NCBI GenBank assembly: GCA_013397845.1
Contig: VZTG01004277.1
Span: 77,405-141,404 of the forward strand
Direction: 5' to 3'
Length of the DNA stretch: 64,000 nucleotides
DNA from: Melanocharis versteri
Lineage: Eukaryota; Chordata; Aves; Passeriformes; Melanocharitidae
Every line of letters begins with the position of its first letter. Within the stretch, counting starts at the first letter, position 1. Below are positions 26,763 through 37,361 of this stretch, piece by piece. The notes below the pieces were generated by a model. It was not told where the DNA came from and made no database searches. It was given only the letters and a program-made list of their open reading frames with translations. The translations under genes and the position numbers were made by a program.

Positions 26763-26832
26763 CCTGACCATGGTGGGAGGGCTGGAAGTAAATGATCTCT
26801 AAGGTCCCGTCCGACCCAAACCATTCTGTGAT
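26763..26832 (+). mobile_element. CR1 3' end inserted within antisense CR1
   Basis: The sense-oriented CR1 end 'aaatgatctctaaggtccc', 'cgacccaaaccattctgtg' is surrounded on both sides by antisense CR1-like sequence. Confidence 0.65.
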
Positions 26833-27045
26833 CAAGTCCAATCCCTGATGTATTTTTGTAGAGCTGTTCCCCAGACAACTGGTGTCTCTCAGTTGTTTGC
26901 TTTCAGACCTTTTCTGTCAAATCACATCTCCAGCTTTTTGAGATTCATCTGAATGATAGCCTTCTTATCCAGCATTTGGACTGCTCCCTGCAGTTTGGTG
27001 TCAACCCCAAACTTGCTGACAGTGTGTTCCTCTACACGTAATTAC
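26833..27045 (-). mobile_element. CR1-like antisense sequence, lower part
   Basis: 'aagtccaatccctgatg' and the later 'caaccccaaacttgctgac' resemble the antisense CR1 body. It probably continues the copy at 26,724-26,762. Confidence 0.45.
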
Positions 27046-27959
27046 AAACCATCAAACCACCCCACTGTCATTTCATCTGCAGAGCCAAGGTGCTGCTTTC
27101 CCAGGTGTGGAAAAGCAAAGGTGTGTTCTGAAGGCACAACATGAGGACTCAGGGAGGAGCTGAGTGACTGTGAGCAGGGGAGATCTGAATTTCAACAGAA
27201 AAACGGCAACATTTGATAGAAAAGCAGACAATGACAGCTGCTCTGGTCAGCAGTTACTGGAGATTGACTATGGACAGAAGCAGTCAGTGCACACACAGAT
27301 GCCCTTCTGATCTGGCAGTGTTCCCACCCATCCCATCTCACCCCATGTACCTGGAAATGCCAAAACAAATATGTGTTTTAATGTTAGTCCTCGTGGTAAT
27401 ATTTTAATTTTTATCCAATGTTGATTAAAAATATAAATTACAGAAACATCCTTGTCTCCTTCTTTGGCTTTTACACTACAGGACCGAAGTAAAGAAGCCA
27501 CGGCATGAACAGGAGCTTGGCCCAAGACTTTTTAAACCCTCACGGAAAAATCAGTGGGCAAGATTCCATCTTGGTTAGAACAATGTCAGTCTGGAGGCAT
27601 TGTTAAATAATAATAATAACAACGGACTCAGTAGCCAGCTGAGTTTATTTGCATTGCTGGAGATTAGGATCAAATGTTACCACAACTGGATGTGTCAATC
27701 ATTAGCAGAGAGCGTTGTACTGGGTGATCCCTTTGACTACAAATTTCACATTTAAGATGTAATACATCCAAAAATCATTTCAGAGTATTCCATCTCTTCC
27801 AGTACTAGAATTAAGAGGAAATTAAAATGGAACATGAGCAAACAACCTCCTTTTTGTATGAATTTGCGCTGAAAAATACGCTGTTCTATCTGCTCACTAC
27901 CTGAATCTTTTAATACCTGTGACGTTGAATCACCTTGTCCTATCAGGAAACAGGAGAGC
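27046..27959. other. Intergenic upstream of CRISP gene A
   Basis: It contains a short AAT run at about 27,606-27,623. Any proximal promoter elements of CRISP gene A would lie in its last few hundred bases; none was identified apart from the TATA box. Confidence 0.45.
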
Positions 27960-27966
27960 TATAAAT
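27960..27966 (+). promoter_or_regulatory. TATA box of CRISP gene A
   Basis: A TATAAAT motif lies about 25-30 bases upstream of a plausible transcription start near 27,990. It is followed within 90 bases by a consensus splice donor at 28,051, which defines a short non-coding first exon. It lies 2.7 kb upstream of the first coding exon of CRISP gene A on the same strand. No other core promoter of comparable quality was noticed near gene A. The assignment to gene A is inferred from position and orientation. Confidence 0.5.
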
Positions 27967-27987
27967 CACCCTCCAGTGAAGAATTCC

Positions 27988-28050
27988 AGCCAATTCCACA
28001 ACTACCTGACGAAGGACAGAAGAAACTTCTGATCTTCCCGGAAACAAAAG
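27988..28050 (+). other. Putative 5' UTR exon 1 of CRISP gene A
   Basis: The stretch runs from the expected start, about 28 bases after the TATAAAT motif, to 'aaacaaaag' followed by the donor 'gtagga' at 28,051. It has no ATG, as expected for a leader exon. CRISP genes commonly have a non-coding first exon and begin translation two bases into exon 2, and the ATG at 30,728 follows that pattern. The 5' end is an estimate. An RNA read spanning 28,050 to 30,726 would confirm it. Confidence 0.45.
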
Positions 28051-30226
28051 GTAGGATTTGCCTTGATTCGTCGGCTTAAATTATTGTGATTTTTTTCATG
28101 TATTAAAATACAACCTGTCATTAGAAGACATTGAAAAATTTAGGACAGTCACAGAAGAGGATATTATTCAGTGAAAAATATGGATTATATAGGCAATAGT
28201 GTAACACAAGCTGAAACAAAAAGGTAGAGAAATGGATGAACAATTAAAAATACAAGAAAAACCACCTGTATGAAGAAAGCAGCAAAGAAAGGGACAGAGA
28301 GACAGTAAAATACATTGGATGGGGTATATATTCAGGTCAGTAAGTTCTATTGGTTCATGTTTCTATCACCACCTATTTTCAGAGTGGGGAAATTACCACC
28401 TTGTTTAATTGACTCCTCTTCTGCAAAGTGGCTGCTAATAATGCTGTAATGTGGTGCAATAATGCTGTACAAGTGCAATGACAGAGACATCTTTCTATTT
28501 CAGGTCTTTTTCAAGGATAATAAAAAATAATTGGGATTTTTTTTTGTAATGGTTATTCAATTAAATGAATAATTTAGGATACACTTTTTTTTTTTTTTTA
28601 AAGAAAGAGAGATGGGAAAAACATATTCACATGAGTTTGCCAAACTCATACAAACTAGGGATGCTAAAGCACCATCTTTCAGTGGCAGATCCCGGTATAC
28701 AGATGGATCTGCAGGAAAGTCAGTAAGACTTGGCACATGTCCTGATTTATGTTTGATTGAGGGGGGACAGGGGAGGGGGAGAGAGAGACTGATTTTAGGA
28801 CCGGTGCCTAGAAATTAATGCAGAGCAATTAAATTTACATCTCATAAACTGTAAGCATTTGGTTGAAATCAGTGGGATTGCCAAAAGTATGTTAATATCT
28901 TGGAGCAGGAAACCCACTGGGTCTTAAAAAGCATTCCAATGGCATTCTGAAACTTGTATCATGTATTAAATTACCAATTATATATAATTGTAAGTTAATT
29001 CATAGAAAATATAACAGTGAATGAATACTTTGCCCATGTCTCTAAGTTAGCTTCTTCAGCTTGGTTTGCAAAATAGAAAGCTTCATAATTTCAGTGAAGA
29101 GGTTTTTTCCTTTAAAATGTGTTTTTACATGCAAAAAGGGTTGTTTTCTATTTGCATCTCATCATATTTTGTACTCAAAAGACATATTTTTGCTTATAAC
29201 TTGAGTACAGCTAAAAATAACCCCAATTCTATTTACCTTCTAGTTAGAAATTAAGTGAAAAGCATATTTTTTTTCATGATATTGGGAGTATAACCTTTTG
29301 TTGCTAAACACCTGGGTCAGATAAAATGCAAAGTTTTGTAATGGCTCTGAGAAATAAGCATTAGAAAATTCAGTAAGAAAAAGATCCTGTGATTCTAAAG
29401 CACTGCAAGGAGGCACAGGTGAAGTCAAAATTAAAAGTAAAGGACATAAAGCAATACCAGGAACATGAGATCAATGACTTATTCTGTTAAGTATCTGTAT
29501 GTTTTCCCCTGGATATTCCCTCAACTACAAGTGCTTGGAACAAGCCACCCTATTTTGAAGGCTGTGACAGTTTAATTGGACAGATGTGACCAGTCTTTCC
29601 AGTTTTTTGGCCTCTGAGCTCCAGCTGCCCATAGTCAGAGCCCACGGGCTTTGTTGTTTAGCAGAGCTGGAGCTGCATCCCTGCCTGAGGCTGGGCACTG
29701 TGGGTCACCCCCAGCTCAAGGTAAGAGGCTGGTGAAGAACTGGGGCCGTGCTGTAACACCTGGAAAAGAATAGCTTTTCTTAAGCACGTGTTCTCCACAA
29801 GTACCAGTGTTCTCCAGAGCACCTCGTGTTTTATATAAGCTGGCTGCCTCGAGGTAAAGGGGCTTTGCTGAATATGAAAGGATCAGCAAACCCTACTGGC
29901 CTCTCCCCAGGAATAATTTAAAACTAAAACCAGCAGCCCCTCAAAACCTAACAAGTTAAGCTAACAATATACCTCCGTGGTAACATGCCCATAAATTCCC
30001 TCGGAGTGGGAGGCTGGGAAAATTGCCAGAACAAGTAAATTCCACTCCAGTCACCTGCTGGCCTGCCCAAGGTAGCTGGGCAGAAAGAAACTGAGTGTAA
30101 TTTGTGTGACTGATTGCAGATACCTGAACTTTGCAGTGACCTCCTGAGTCACTGGAGTGGTGCTTTGAGCCTCCCACGCATGTGGAGTCTTGGAATCCAG
30201 GGTCTGGTGGATGCTTCTTCAATTAG

Positions 30227-30325
30227 AATCAGATATTTGTAGAATAACTTAGTTGGAAGGGACCCGCAAGGATCATCAAAGTCCTACTCCTGGCCCTGCA
30301 CAGGGAACACCAAGAATCACAATGT
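30227..30325 (-). mobile_element. CR1 LINE 3' fragment in intron 1 of CRISP gene A
   Basis: 'agttggaagggaccc', 'aaggatcatcaaagtccta' and 'ctcctggccctgcacaggg' are a typical antisense CR1 end. It lies 400 bases upstream of the start-codon exon. Confidence 0.75.
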
Positions 30326-30545
30326 TATAGAAGGCTCTAATTTCTGTTGTCATTCCTCATTACCTGTAATATAATCAAGAGATGTCTTAAAACAGATTAA
30401 AAGAAAAAAAAAATCTTCCTGAAACAGGTCTTTCCCAGTTCTGCCCCAGCTCATGTGCAAGGCTCTGCAGTGCTGGTCATCAAGCTTTGAACAGGTTTTG
30501 AATCCTGACTCCTACACCCCAGTGCAGAGGTCACATGGAGGAGAA

Positions 30546-30625
30546 AAAAAGAAGGAAGGAAGGAAGGAAGGGAGGGAGGGAGGGAGGAAGGGAAGGAGGG
30601 AGGGAGAGAGAGAGGAAGGAACTTG
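30546..30625 (+). repeat. GA-rich microsatellite (GGAA/GGGA) near the start-codon exon of CRISP gene A
   Basis: About 80 bases of almost pure purine made of GAAG and GGGA units, ending about 100 bases before the acceptor at 30,724. The purine run lies on the coding strand. Confidence 0.9.
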
Positions 30626-30725
30626 AGCAAAAGCCAGCAAACACACAGAAGAAAGATGTACTATGTATTCGGAGAAATGAAAGCTCTGTAAAAAATGAAT
30701 TAATTTCTCATTCTCACCTTTCCAG

Positions 30726-30787
30726 AGATGATTCTGCTGGTGGTGTTCCTGTGTCTCACAGCTGTGCTGCCTCCATCCACTGGACAG
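30726..30787 (+). CDS. CRISP gene A exon 2 (start codon and signal peptide)
   Basis: The acceptor 'cctttccag' is followed by AG and the ATG at 30,728. Twenty codons encode a hydrophobic signal peptide ending in GQ, and the donor is 'gtagaa' at 30,788, phase 0. The exon is the same length as the matching exons at 56,613-56,672 and 41,371-41,430. A GA-rich microsatellite lies just over 100 bases upstream. Confidence 0.88.
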
Positions 30788-33700
30788 GTAGAATACATAC
30801 TTCTTATTCGGAAATTTTGGGTGGGCCCCGAGGCACTTGTAGACTGGCTGAATATGGCTTTTCCTATGCACACCAAACATATGCAGGAAGAGTCTGATGA
30901 CATATTTAGGATCTGGAAAGCATTTATTCTTGAAGTATTAGATATCTAGGATCTGGAAAGCATTTATCCTTGAATTCTGCTTTGTTTCAAAGCAGTCATC
31001 TGGTTCCACATTTGCACAAAAAAAATCTAAATATTCAGTGTTACTTGTGCGTTGGGTCAGAGAGAACTATATTTTCCAGAAGTTTCCATGCACAAATCCA
31101 GTAATCTGGACCTCCCAAAGATCCAGCACTCTTCCCATTAATTCCACACAGGTTTACAGATACCATTTACCTGCCTCTCTTCCTTTCTCATCCTACAGGT
31201 CTTGAGGTATTGCCTCTCCCTCTGCTCACAGCCCCATCTGCTCAGTCCGTATCCCTGATTTCCCTCAAACAGCTAAATTGACACCCTGAATGCACACACA
31301 GGGTGGTTCCTCCCAACCCAAACTTAGTCTGAAATTTGTAGTTTGCTATTTCTGCATCAGAAACACTGGATGTGACCTATGGCTTGACTGCATTTCCCCC
31401 TAATTCTTCAATTCCTCCTCTCCATGCTGCAGTTTAGATTGGTTGAGAATGGATGTAAAGAGGAGGCTGAGTTCCTCATATGGCTATTTTTCAATTAGAG
31501 ACCATATGGAAGGCATGAGAAATTTTATCAGTTATGACAGAAATGGAAGAAAACCTGTGGCTTGAAAGGTATAGACATTTTGTGTTCAGTAGGATGTCCT
31601 GATGAAGTACCACAAGAGGCCTGTGATGATCCTGTGATTAAACAACAGATTTCTTCAATAGAAAAACATCGATAGGGGTGTTTAAAATAAGGCAGAAGAG
31701 AAACACATCATAAACACAATTAATGCGTTCAGCTGATTTTAAATCCTTTTTCTGCAAAACCTCATTAGGAAATTGTAATATTAGTAAAAAATATTTACTG
31801 ATTCTGTTGCCTAAATGTAGGAGTCTATAGGCACAGAGGCATTCCAGAGTATCTCAGTCCTCCACAGAGGGTTGGAAGATACAATACAGGAATCAGCGTT
31901 ATTATTGCTAAGCTCTACACTGTGGAACCACTGAAATGCTGCTCCACATGGAAGCACCCCTGGAGACACTTAGGAGACAAAGCAGACCACAGTCCTTCCT
32001 TCCCCACAAAGATTATCTCCTTGGTTGACATTAAAATTTTGGTATTTTCGTATTTTAATATTTCCTACACGGGATGCAGGATTTAGTTACATTCAGATAA
32101 AACAGAAATACAACTTTTTTTTTTTTCAATTTAGGAAACTGAAGCTCTCAATGCTCTGTCAAGCAGCAGAGCAGAGCAGCAAAAGCTGATTGTTGACAGA
32201 CATAATGCCCTCAGGAGAGGAGTAAAACCAACTGCCAGCAACATGATGAAGATGGTAAGTTTGTGCTGTAGATCTATTTTTAATGAGTAGCGGACTCTAC
32301 GAGAGATACAGGACTGTATGCAGGGTCACATTATTTTATTTAGCCACAAATTCCATATCCAGACCCTTCCTAAGGATTGTGCACAGCCAGCACCAAGAGA
32401 AACACAAGGCTGGGAAGGTGGAAGAAAAAGTCTGGAAAATTTCATGCTGTATGAACAATATCTCTTTCTTTTGAAGGGAAATTAAAAAGACAAGAAAGAT
32501 ACAGAGCATAATTAATTTCTTTCAGATACATTTTCATCAGCCTTCAGTTTCTATTTCCTGGGTGCGCAGTTACTTTGTTCTTACCCATCCGTCCCCTCAA
32601 AAAGTGGGATGAAAAGGATTTTGCATTTGACTACTTTCTTATTTTAAATATAACTTCTAAATGTTTCTCCTTTATGAGGAGTTATTCATAGGTATGTGAC
32701 AGATATTTTCTTTTTTTATTAAGGAATGGTGTCCTCCAGCTGCAGAGAATGCCCAAAATTGGGCCAACCAATGCACTTTAAGGCACAGTCCTCCCAGTCT
32801 GAGGAGAACCGGTAAGTGAAGCATGAGTGGAACTGGACAATGTCACACATGTTATTGATGTGACCAGTTTGGGGATTTGTTTGTTTGTTGAGGGGGGGTT
32901 GAGATGCAGTTAGTATTCCATTGATTTTTTTGGTCATGTGACAAAGGGAAATTTCTAGGTAGAAATCTGCCCAGTGAGCGAGAAAATTTTAATGCCATTC
33001 TCATCCCAATTCCATCAGTTTTAGATAGGCATATCCCACTTTCTACAGCAGATGAAAAGATAAATGGTAGTGATAAAGCATATTCTCCTAAAATATCCAT
33101 CAAAAAGAAGAGAATCTAGACCTAGTTGAGGGCAGAAACCAGTTTGCATGTGCTGGTTCGAAATGTCTGGGAAGAAAGGGGCAAAGGGTGAAGGCCCAAA
33201 ACTGGCTGGGGGTGCTAAGCATGGTTTCTCAGACCAGACTTAGAGTTTTTAAATCCCCTGGCAAATTGCAGCCTAGAACTGTCTTTGAGGTTCAGATTAA
33301 CACTTCAGTCAATCCCTGGACATTGAAGTGTGCTGTTGATTGACTTCTGCCCACACCATATCTACGATCTGGACAGTCCTCACCATATATTTTTTCCTAA
33401 AATCCAAATCCTCTGTTTTTTGCCAGGTTGAATCCCATTTGAGGACCAATGCAGTGGGGTTAGACCTGAATAAAAACAGTAGATGAGGGAGGTATAGACA
33501 CTTTCTTGTGTACCAGGAGTAAAATTCGGATTATTGAGATTTTTCCAACATTACTGGGCTGCGACGTGGATAATGACTAGGCTGGCAACTTCCAAACAGC
33601 AAAATGACAGTCATGAACCCGTGGTGCACCTGTGCAGGTGTTCCTGCAGTCATGCAGAAGGTCTGCCAACAGCCAAGCACCAGCCAAACAGGCCATGCTG

Positions 33701-36700
33701 CAAACTGCTCAAGTGACACCTTCAGTATTTACAAAGGGTCATGTCATCCAACTGGAAAAAAACAGCATCCAACTGCCCCATTTAGGATAAGAATTGCTAT
33801 GGAAATCATCCCACCTTTTGCTGGTTTGTTTTGGGGTTTTTTCCGTCATGTGTGTATTCTCTATGCATTTCTCAGCGCCTTCCTCTTTTCAGATGTACTA
33901 TGTGGTGAAAATCTCTTCATGTCCACTGCCCCGTTCTCATGGTCAGATGTTCTTCAGGCCTGGTACAATGAGGAGAAAAATTTCAAATATGGAACTGGAG
34001 CAAAAACAAAAGGTGCCATGTTTGGCCATTACACTCAGGTAGATATATTTATATGTATATATATATTTCAGGCTGAACAAGTAAATGTTAGCTAAACATG
34101 TTTTACCCTCTCATCTTTAAAGCAAATAAATACAATGGAGACATGGGAGTTATTCTGACAAAACAAGATGAAAACTTTCAAAATAACAGAATTAGAATGA
34201 AAATAATAGGCAAAGTAACAAAATTTAAATGAAAATAATAGGCTAAGTGTGTGTAGGAATAAAGAGTAAAGATACTGGTATTTCAAGACTTCAGGAAGAA
34301 ACACTTCATTTGTTTGTTTAACATGTGAAAATTGCCCAGATGTTGGGAAAACAGGGTTATTAAAATATCAGCAAGGAAATATAAATAGGTTTGTTGCAGT
34401 CTACAAAGTTCTTTTGACTCAGAGGAGTTGGACAATGGCTTATCCTAAACTTCTATGGTACCTGCACAAAACACAAGGTGCAACATTTTCATCATCATTC
34501 CTACATCAACAGTTTCCATTGAATGAGACATAAATACAAAATCAAAAGTTTTATATGCATGTGTCTTAGATTATTATTGTTACATCCCCAGTATTGTTTG
34601 GTTGAATAGGGGTGAAAGCAGGTTTTCAGTAAAATGGGGCTCATATTTCACTATAAAGGGTAAATAAAGTGACTTAACATCATTGCAAACATTTCTGTGA
34701 TGCATATTGTATTGGAATGATTTTCAAATGTACATTTTTCAAACTCCCATGATTTTTATTCTTATACCTACAGATGGTTTGGCACAATTCTTATAAAATT
34801 GGATGTGGTTTTGCCTTCTGCAGCAACACTACGTACAGTTACTTTTACGTCTGCCAGTACTGCCCCGCGTACGTATTGATTCTGATTTTGGTACTTATTA
34901 CATTGTCAAAATTAGTCAGGAGTTGTGAAATTTGTAACAGAGCACATCACCTATAGCTGAGGAACAGGTCTGAAGATCGTATTAGGAATATGAAAAGACA
35001 GAAACACTCATGAAAGGAGATGTCAAACAAGCATAAAGGGACACTGATTTTCAGATTAAATGTCACTTGCCTAAAAATCCTAATTTTCATAATAGTTAAT
35101 TAAAAATAAATATTTTCTACATTTTACTTGAAATCTCAGTTCAGAAAGGCAGATCAATATGCACAGTACAGTGAAGAGTATAACTAATACCAAAAAACTT
35201 TAATGGAAATGTTAAGGTAAAGTGATGATTTCAAATACTGCCTAAAATTAATTTCCACATTCACAATATTTTGTTGTGGGTTGACCTTGACTGACCATCA
35301 GTAGATCACCCAGCCTCTCTGACTCTTCTTCTCAACAGGATGGGGTAATTAAAAAATATGACAAAAAGTTCATGGGTCAGGATGGGGTCAGGGGAGTTCA
35401 CTCACCAGTTACTGTCATGGGAAAAAGAGGCTCAGCTTGGGGAAATTAGCTTAATTTACTACTAATCAAATCAGACTAGGATAATAAGTAAACCCAAATC
35501 TAAAGCACCTTCTACCAGCCCCTGCCTTCTTCCCAAACTCAACTTGACTCCTGATTTTCTGTACCTTGTCCCCCTCAGCAGCACAGTGGGATGGGACTGG
35601 GGGCTCTGGTCAGTTCATCACACGTCATTTCTGCCCCTCCTTCCACCCCATGCTCTTCCCCCACTCCATTGTGGGGTCTCTCTTGCTGGAGACAGTCCTG
35701 CATGAATTTCAGTGTGGGTCCTTCCCACAGGCTGCAGTTCTTCCTAAACTGCTCCAGCATGGATCCCTTCCATGCTTCCATTCCTTCAGGAATGAACTTA
35801 TGCAATGTGTGTCCCCACAGGGTCACAGGTCCTTTCAGGAGCCTGATCCAGTGAGGGCTTCCCATGGGATCACAGCCTTCTTCAGGCATCCTCCTGCTCC
35901 AGGGTGGGTCCTCCAGGGGTTGTAGGCGGATCTTGGCATCCCCATGGACATCCAAGGGCTGCAGGGGCACAGCTGCTTCTCCATGGGCTGTAGCAGGGAA
36001 TCTCAGCTCTGGTGCTTGGAGCATTTCCTGCCCCTCCTTCTGCACTGACCTGGGTCTGCAGAGTGATTTCTCTCACATATTCTCACTCCTTCCTTCTGGT
36101 TGCTGTTGCACACAGAATTTACCCTCCTTTGAATGTGTAATCACAGAGCCACTATCACCATCACACGGGTCCATCCTGGAGATGGCCAGCACTGGCCCTG
36201 TCTGGAATAGAGACAGCCTCTGGTGTCTTCTCACAAAAGCCACCCCTGCAAATTCCTCCCCGTCTCTGCCCACTGCCAAAACATTTCCAAATACACCCAA
36301 CACAGATGTAAAAATTGATTGACATATAACCAAAGACTGAGCGTAAATGTAAGAGTAAGTTACATAAGTAACTGAGTGTAAATGTAAACATCTTTATAAT
36401 TAAGTTTTCCTCTCAGATATGGTGTGGTGACTTCATAGCTGATGTTGGTAACATTGATGTTTCAGGGGAAACCTAATAAGTTCAATGAAGACACCCTACA
36501 AGGAAGGAGAGCCCTGTGGGGATTGCCCCAATGCTTGTGAGGATGGATTATGCAGTAAGTTCTAAGCATTTTAATTGTGACCAGGGTAAACTTGATGCTT
36601 ACAGAAAAAACCTAAACAACAAGTAATTTATGCAAATTGATTTTTTAAAAAAATATTTTCTGAAATACTAGGCGAAAAGCACTATCAGAGAATCATGTTT

Positions 36701-37250
36701 CACCATGCTGGCCACTTTACGTATGTGAGATAAAGCTTTTCCATGCCCAGGAGAGATAAATCTCATCCTTGAATCTAGGAAATTCCGGGGAAGGAGGGGA
36801 CTTCTTTACCTTTTTTTTCCTTCTTCATCCTTTGAACAATGGTGGCAGATCAAATGGAAGTAGCAACACACTCTATAAAGAGCAAGTGGCAAACCTGAGT
36901 TTTCAGAATTCTAATAGGAAATAAAAACATATGGGCTGAGTCACACAATGCAAGATTTAATTCCTATCTTCTGTAATGGAATTAACCAAAGTCTCATCGC
37001 AGGCTGTAGCATAAAGAAAGAAAGCTTTAAAATACCTTTTTGGGTAAGTGAGAAATCTTGAGAGAGCCACGTATTTTGTATGTGTGGTCAAAGGGTTTGG
37101 GTGCTGCTGGGGAGTAAATGGCAACAGAGAGGAAAACATCAGAGAGAAAATAATGTTGATGAAAAATTATTCTGAAAGGACACACTGCGGGTTTTCACTT
37201 CCCACTCATGATTGATTTTGTGTTTCGAATCGTTTTCAGCCAAGCCTTGA
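30728..37250 (+). CDS. CRISP gene A: cysteine-rich secretory protein lacking the ICR domain (202 aa, spliced)
   Basis: This is a secreted CAP-superfamily protein. Coding exons are 30,728-30,787, 32,135-32,254, 32,724-32,811, 33,893-34,038, 34,774-34,868, 36,466-36,554 and 37,240-37,250; all junctions are AG/GT and the frame stays open across them. Residues 1-20 are a signal peptide (MILLVVFLCLTAVLPPSTGQ). The CAP domain covers about 36-170 and has the tetrad H43, E95, E116 and H135, the GHYTQMVW signature and the YFYVCQYCPAGN signature. The hinge cysteines are C187, C190, C194 and C199. There is a possible N-glycosylation site at N156 (NTT). Family members are usually about 240 residues. This one ends at TGA 37,248-37,250, in place of the first ICR cysteine, so about 40 residues are missing. 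Residue 63 is an extra cysteine where the paralogue has serine. Orthology to mammalian CRISP1, 2 or 3 cannot be settled here, so no symbol is given. The gene may be a functional short form or an early pseudogene. Confidence 0.9.
30906..30975 (+). repeat. Short tandem duplication in intron 2 of CRISP gene A
   Basis: A unit of about 28 bases beginning 'aggatctggaaagcattta' occurs twice, at a 41-base period, with one T/C difference. Confidence 0.8.
32135..32254 (+). CDS. CRISP gene A exon 3 (CAP domain start)
   Basis: A strong polypyrimidine tract and 'ttag' acceptor precede 40 codons that end at 'gtaagt', phase 0. The exon encodes the mature N-terminus and the VDRHNALRRGVKPTASNMMK motif. H43 is the first CAP tetrad histidine. 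Confidence 0.9.
32724..32811 (+). CDS. CRISP gene A exon 4 (CAP)
   Basis: The 88-base exon encodes EWCPPAAENAQNWANQC and following residues, and ends in phase 1 at 'gtaagt'. The Trp and the AAxNAxxWAxxC pattern are typical of CRISPs. The cysteine directly after EW is unusual; gene B has VWS there. Confidence 0.9.
33893..34038 (+). CDS. CRISP gene A exon 5 (CAP core)
   Basis: The 146-base exon lies between 'cttttcag' and 'gtagat'. It encodes CGENLFMS (E95), the WYNEEKNFKYG block (E116) and GHYTQ (H135), giving three of the four CAP tetrad residues. Its length is identical to the gene B exon. Confidence 0.92.
34196..34248 (+). repeat. Short tandem duplication in intron 5 of CRISP gene A
   Basis: A 21-base unit beginning 'aatgaaaataatagg' occurs twice, 32 bases apart, with one A/T difference. 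Confidence 0.75.
34774..34868 (+). CDS. CRISP gene A exon 6 (CAP C-terminus)
   Basis: The 95-base exon begins after 'ctacag' and encodes MVWHNSYKIGCG and YFYVCQYCPA, the second CAP signature. It ends in phase 2 at 'gtacgt'. The donor context is the same in gene B. Confidence 0.92.
35272..36304. mobile_element. LTR of an endogenous retrovirus in coding intron 6 of CRISP gene A
   Basis: The element is about 1.03 kb with short inverted ends (TGTTG at the start, CAACA near the end). Its body is CT-rich, with repeated 'ctccagcatgggtcc / cccacaggg' motifs typical of a widespread avian ERVL-like LTR, including 'ctctcacatattctcactcc' and 'ctcacaaaagccacccctg'. No target duplication was found, so the ends are approximate. 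Orientation is uncertain; an AATAAA-like signal would be on the minus strand near 35,450. It lies wholly within the intron, and the gene's splice sites are intact around it. Confidence 0.6.
36466..36554 (+). CDS. CRISP gene A exon 7 (hinge)
   Basis: The 89-base exon begins after 'tttcag', encodes the hinge with CGDCPNACEDGLC, and ends in phase 1 at 'gtaagt'. All four hinge cysteines are present. Confidence 0.9.
37240..37250 (+). CDS. CRISP gene A exon 8, coding remnant ending in premature TGA
   Basis: After the 'gttttcag' acceptor the exon reads Thr-Lys-Pro-stop. At the fourth codon of the matching exon, gene B has TGC (the first ICR cysteine) where gene A has TGA. Downstream, 37,251 to about 37,361 still resembles the ICR exon, but the match is spread over more than one reading frame. 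Confidence 0.8.
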
Positions 37251-37361
37251 AAGTTCGAAGATGCTTTTTTCCAACACTCCTGGCAAAGTGTCCAGGATGT
37301 ACCCAGAGCTTCATCAAGTCCACTGCCCTGCTCCTGTCAATGCAAAACTGGAATAAAATAA
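37251..37361 (+). pseudogene. Decayed ICR-domain coding sequence of CRISP gene A
   Basis: This is the untranslated continuation of exon 8. In the original frame its start (KFED after the stop) and its end (PCSCQC followed by a TAA near 37,359) match the ICR pattern. The middle matches in another frame (a CPGC-x3-FIKS block). This implies at least two offsetting indels as well as the nonsense change. The total length from the stopped codon to the old terminator is 114 bases against 120 in gene B. A six-T run at about 37,265 is one candidate indel site. Sequencing error cannot be excluded for the indels but is less likely to explain TGA as well. Confidence 0.65.

Noticed and set aside
35575..36045. 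156-codon antisense open frame
   Set aside because: It lies entirely in the LTR-like repeat within a CRISP gene A intron.
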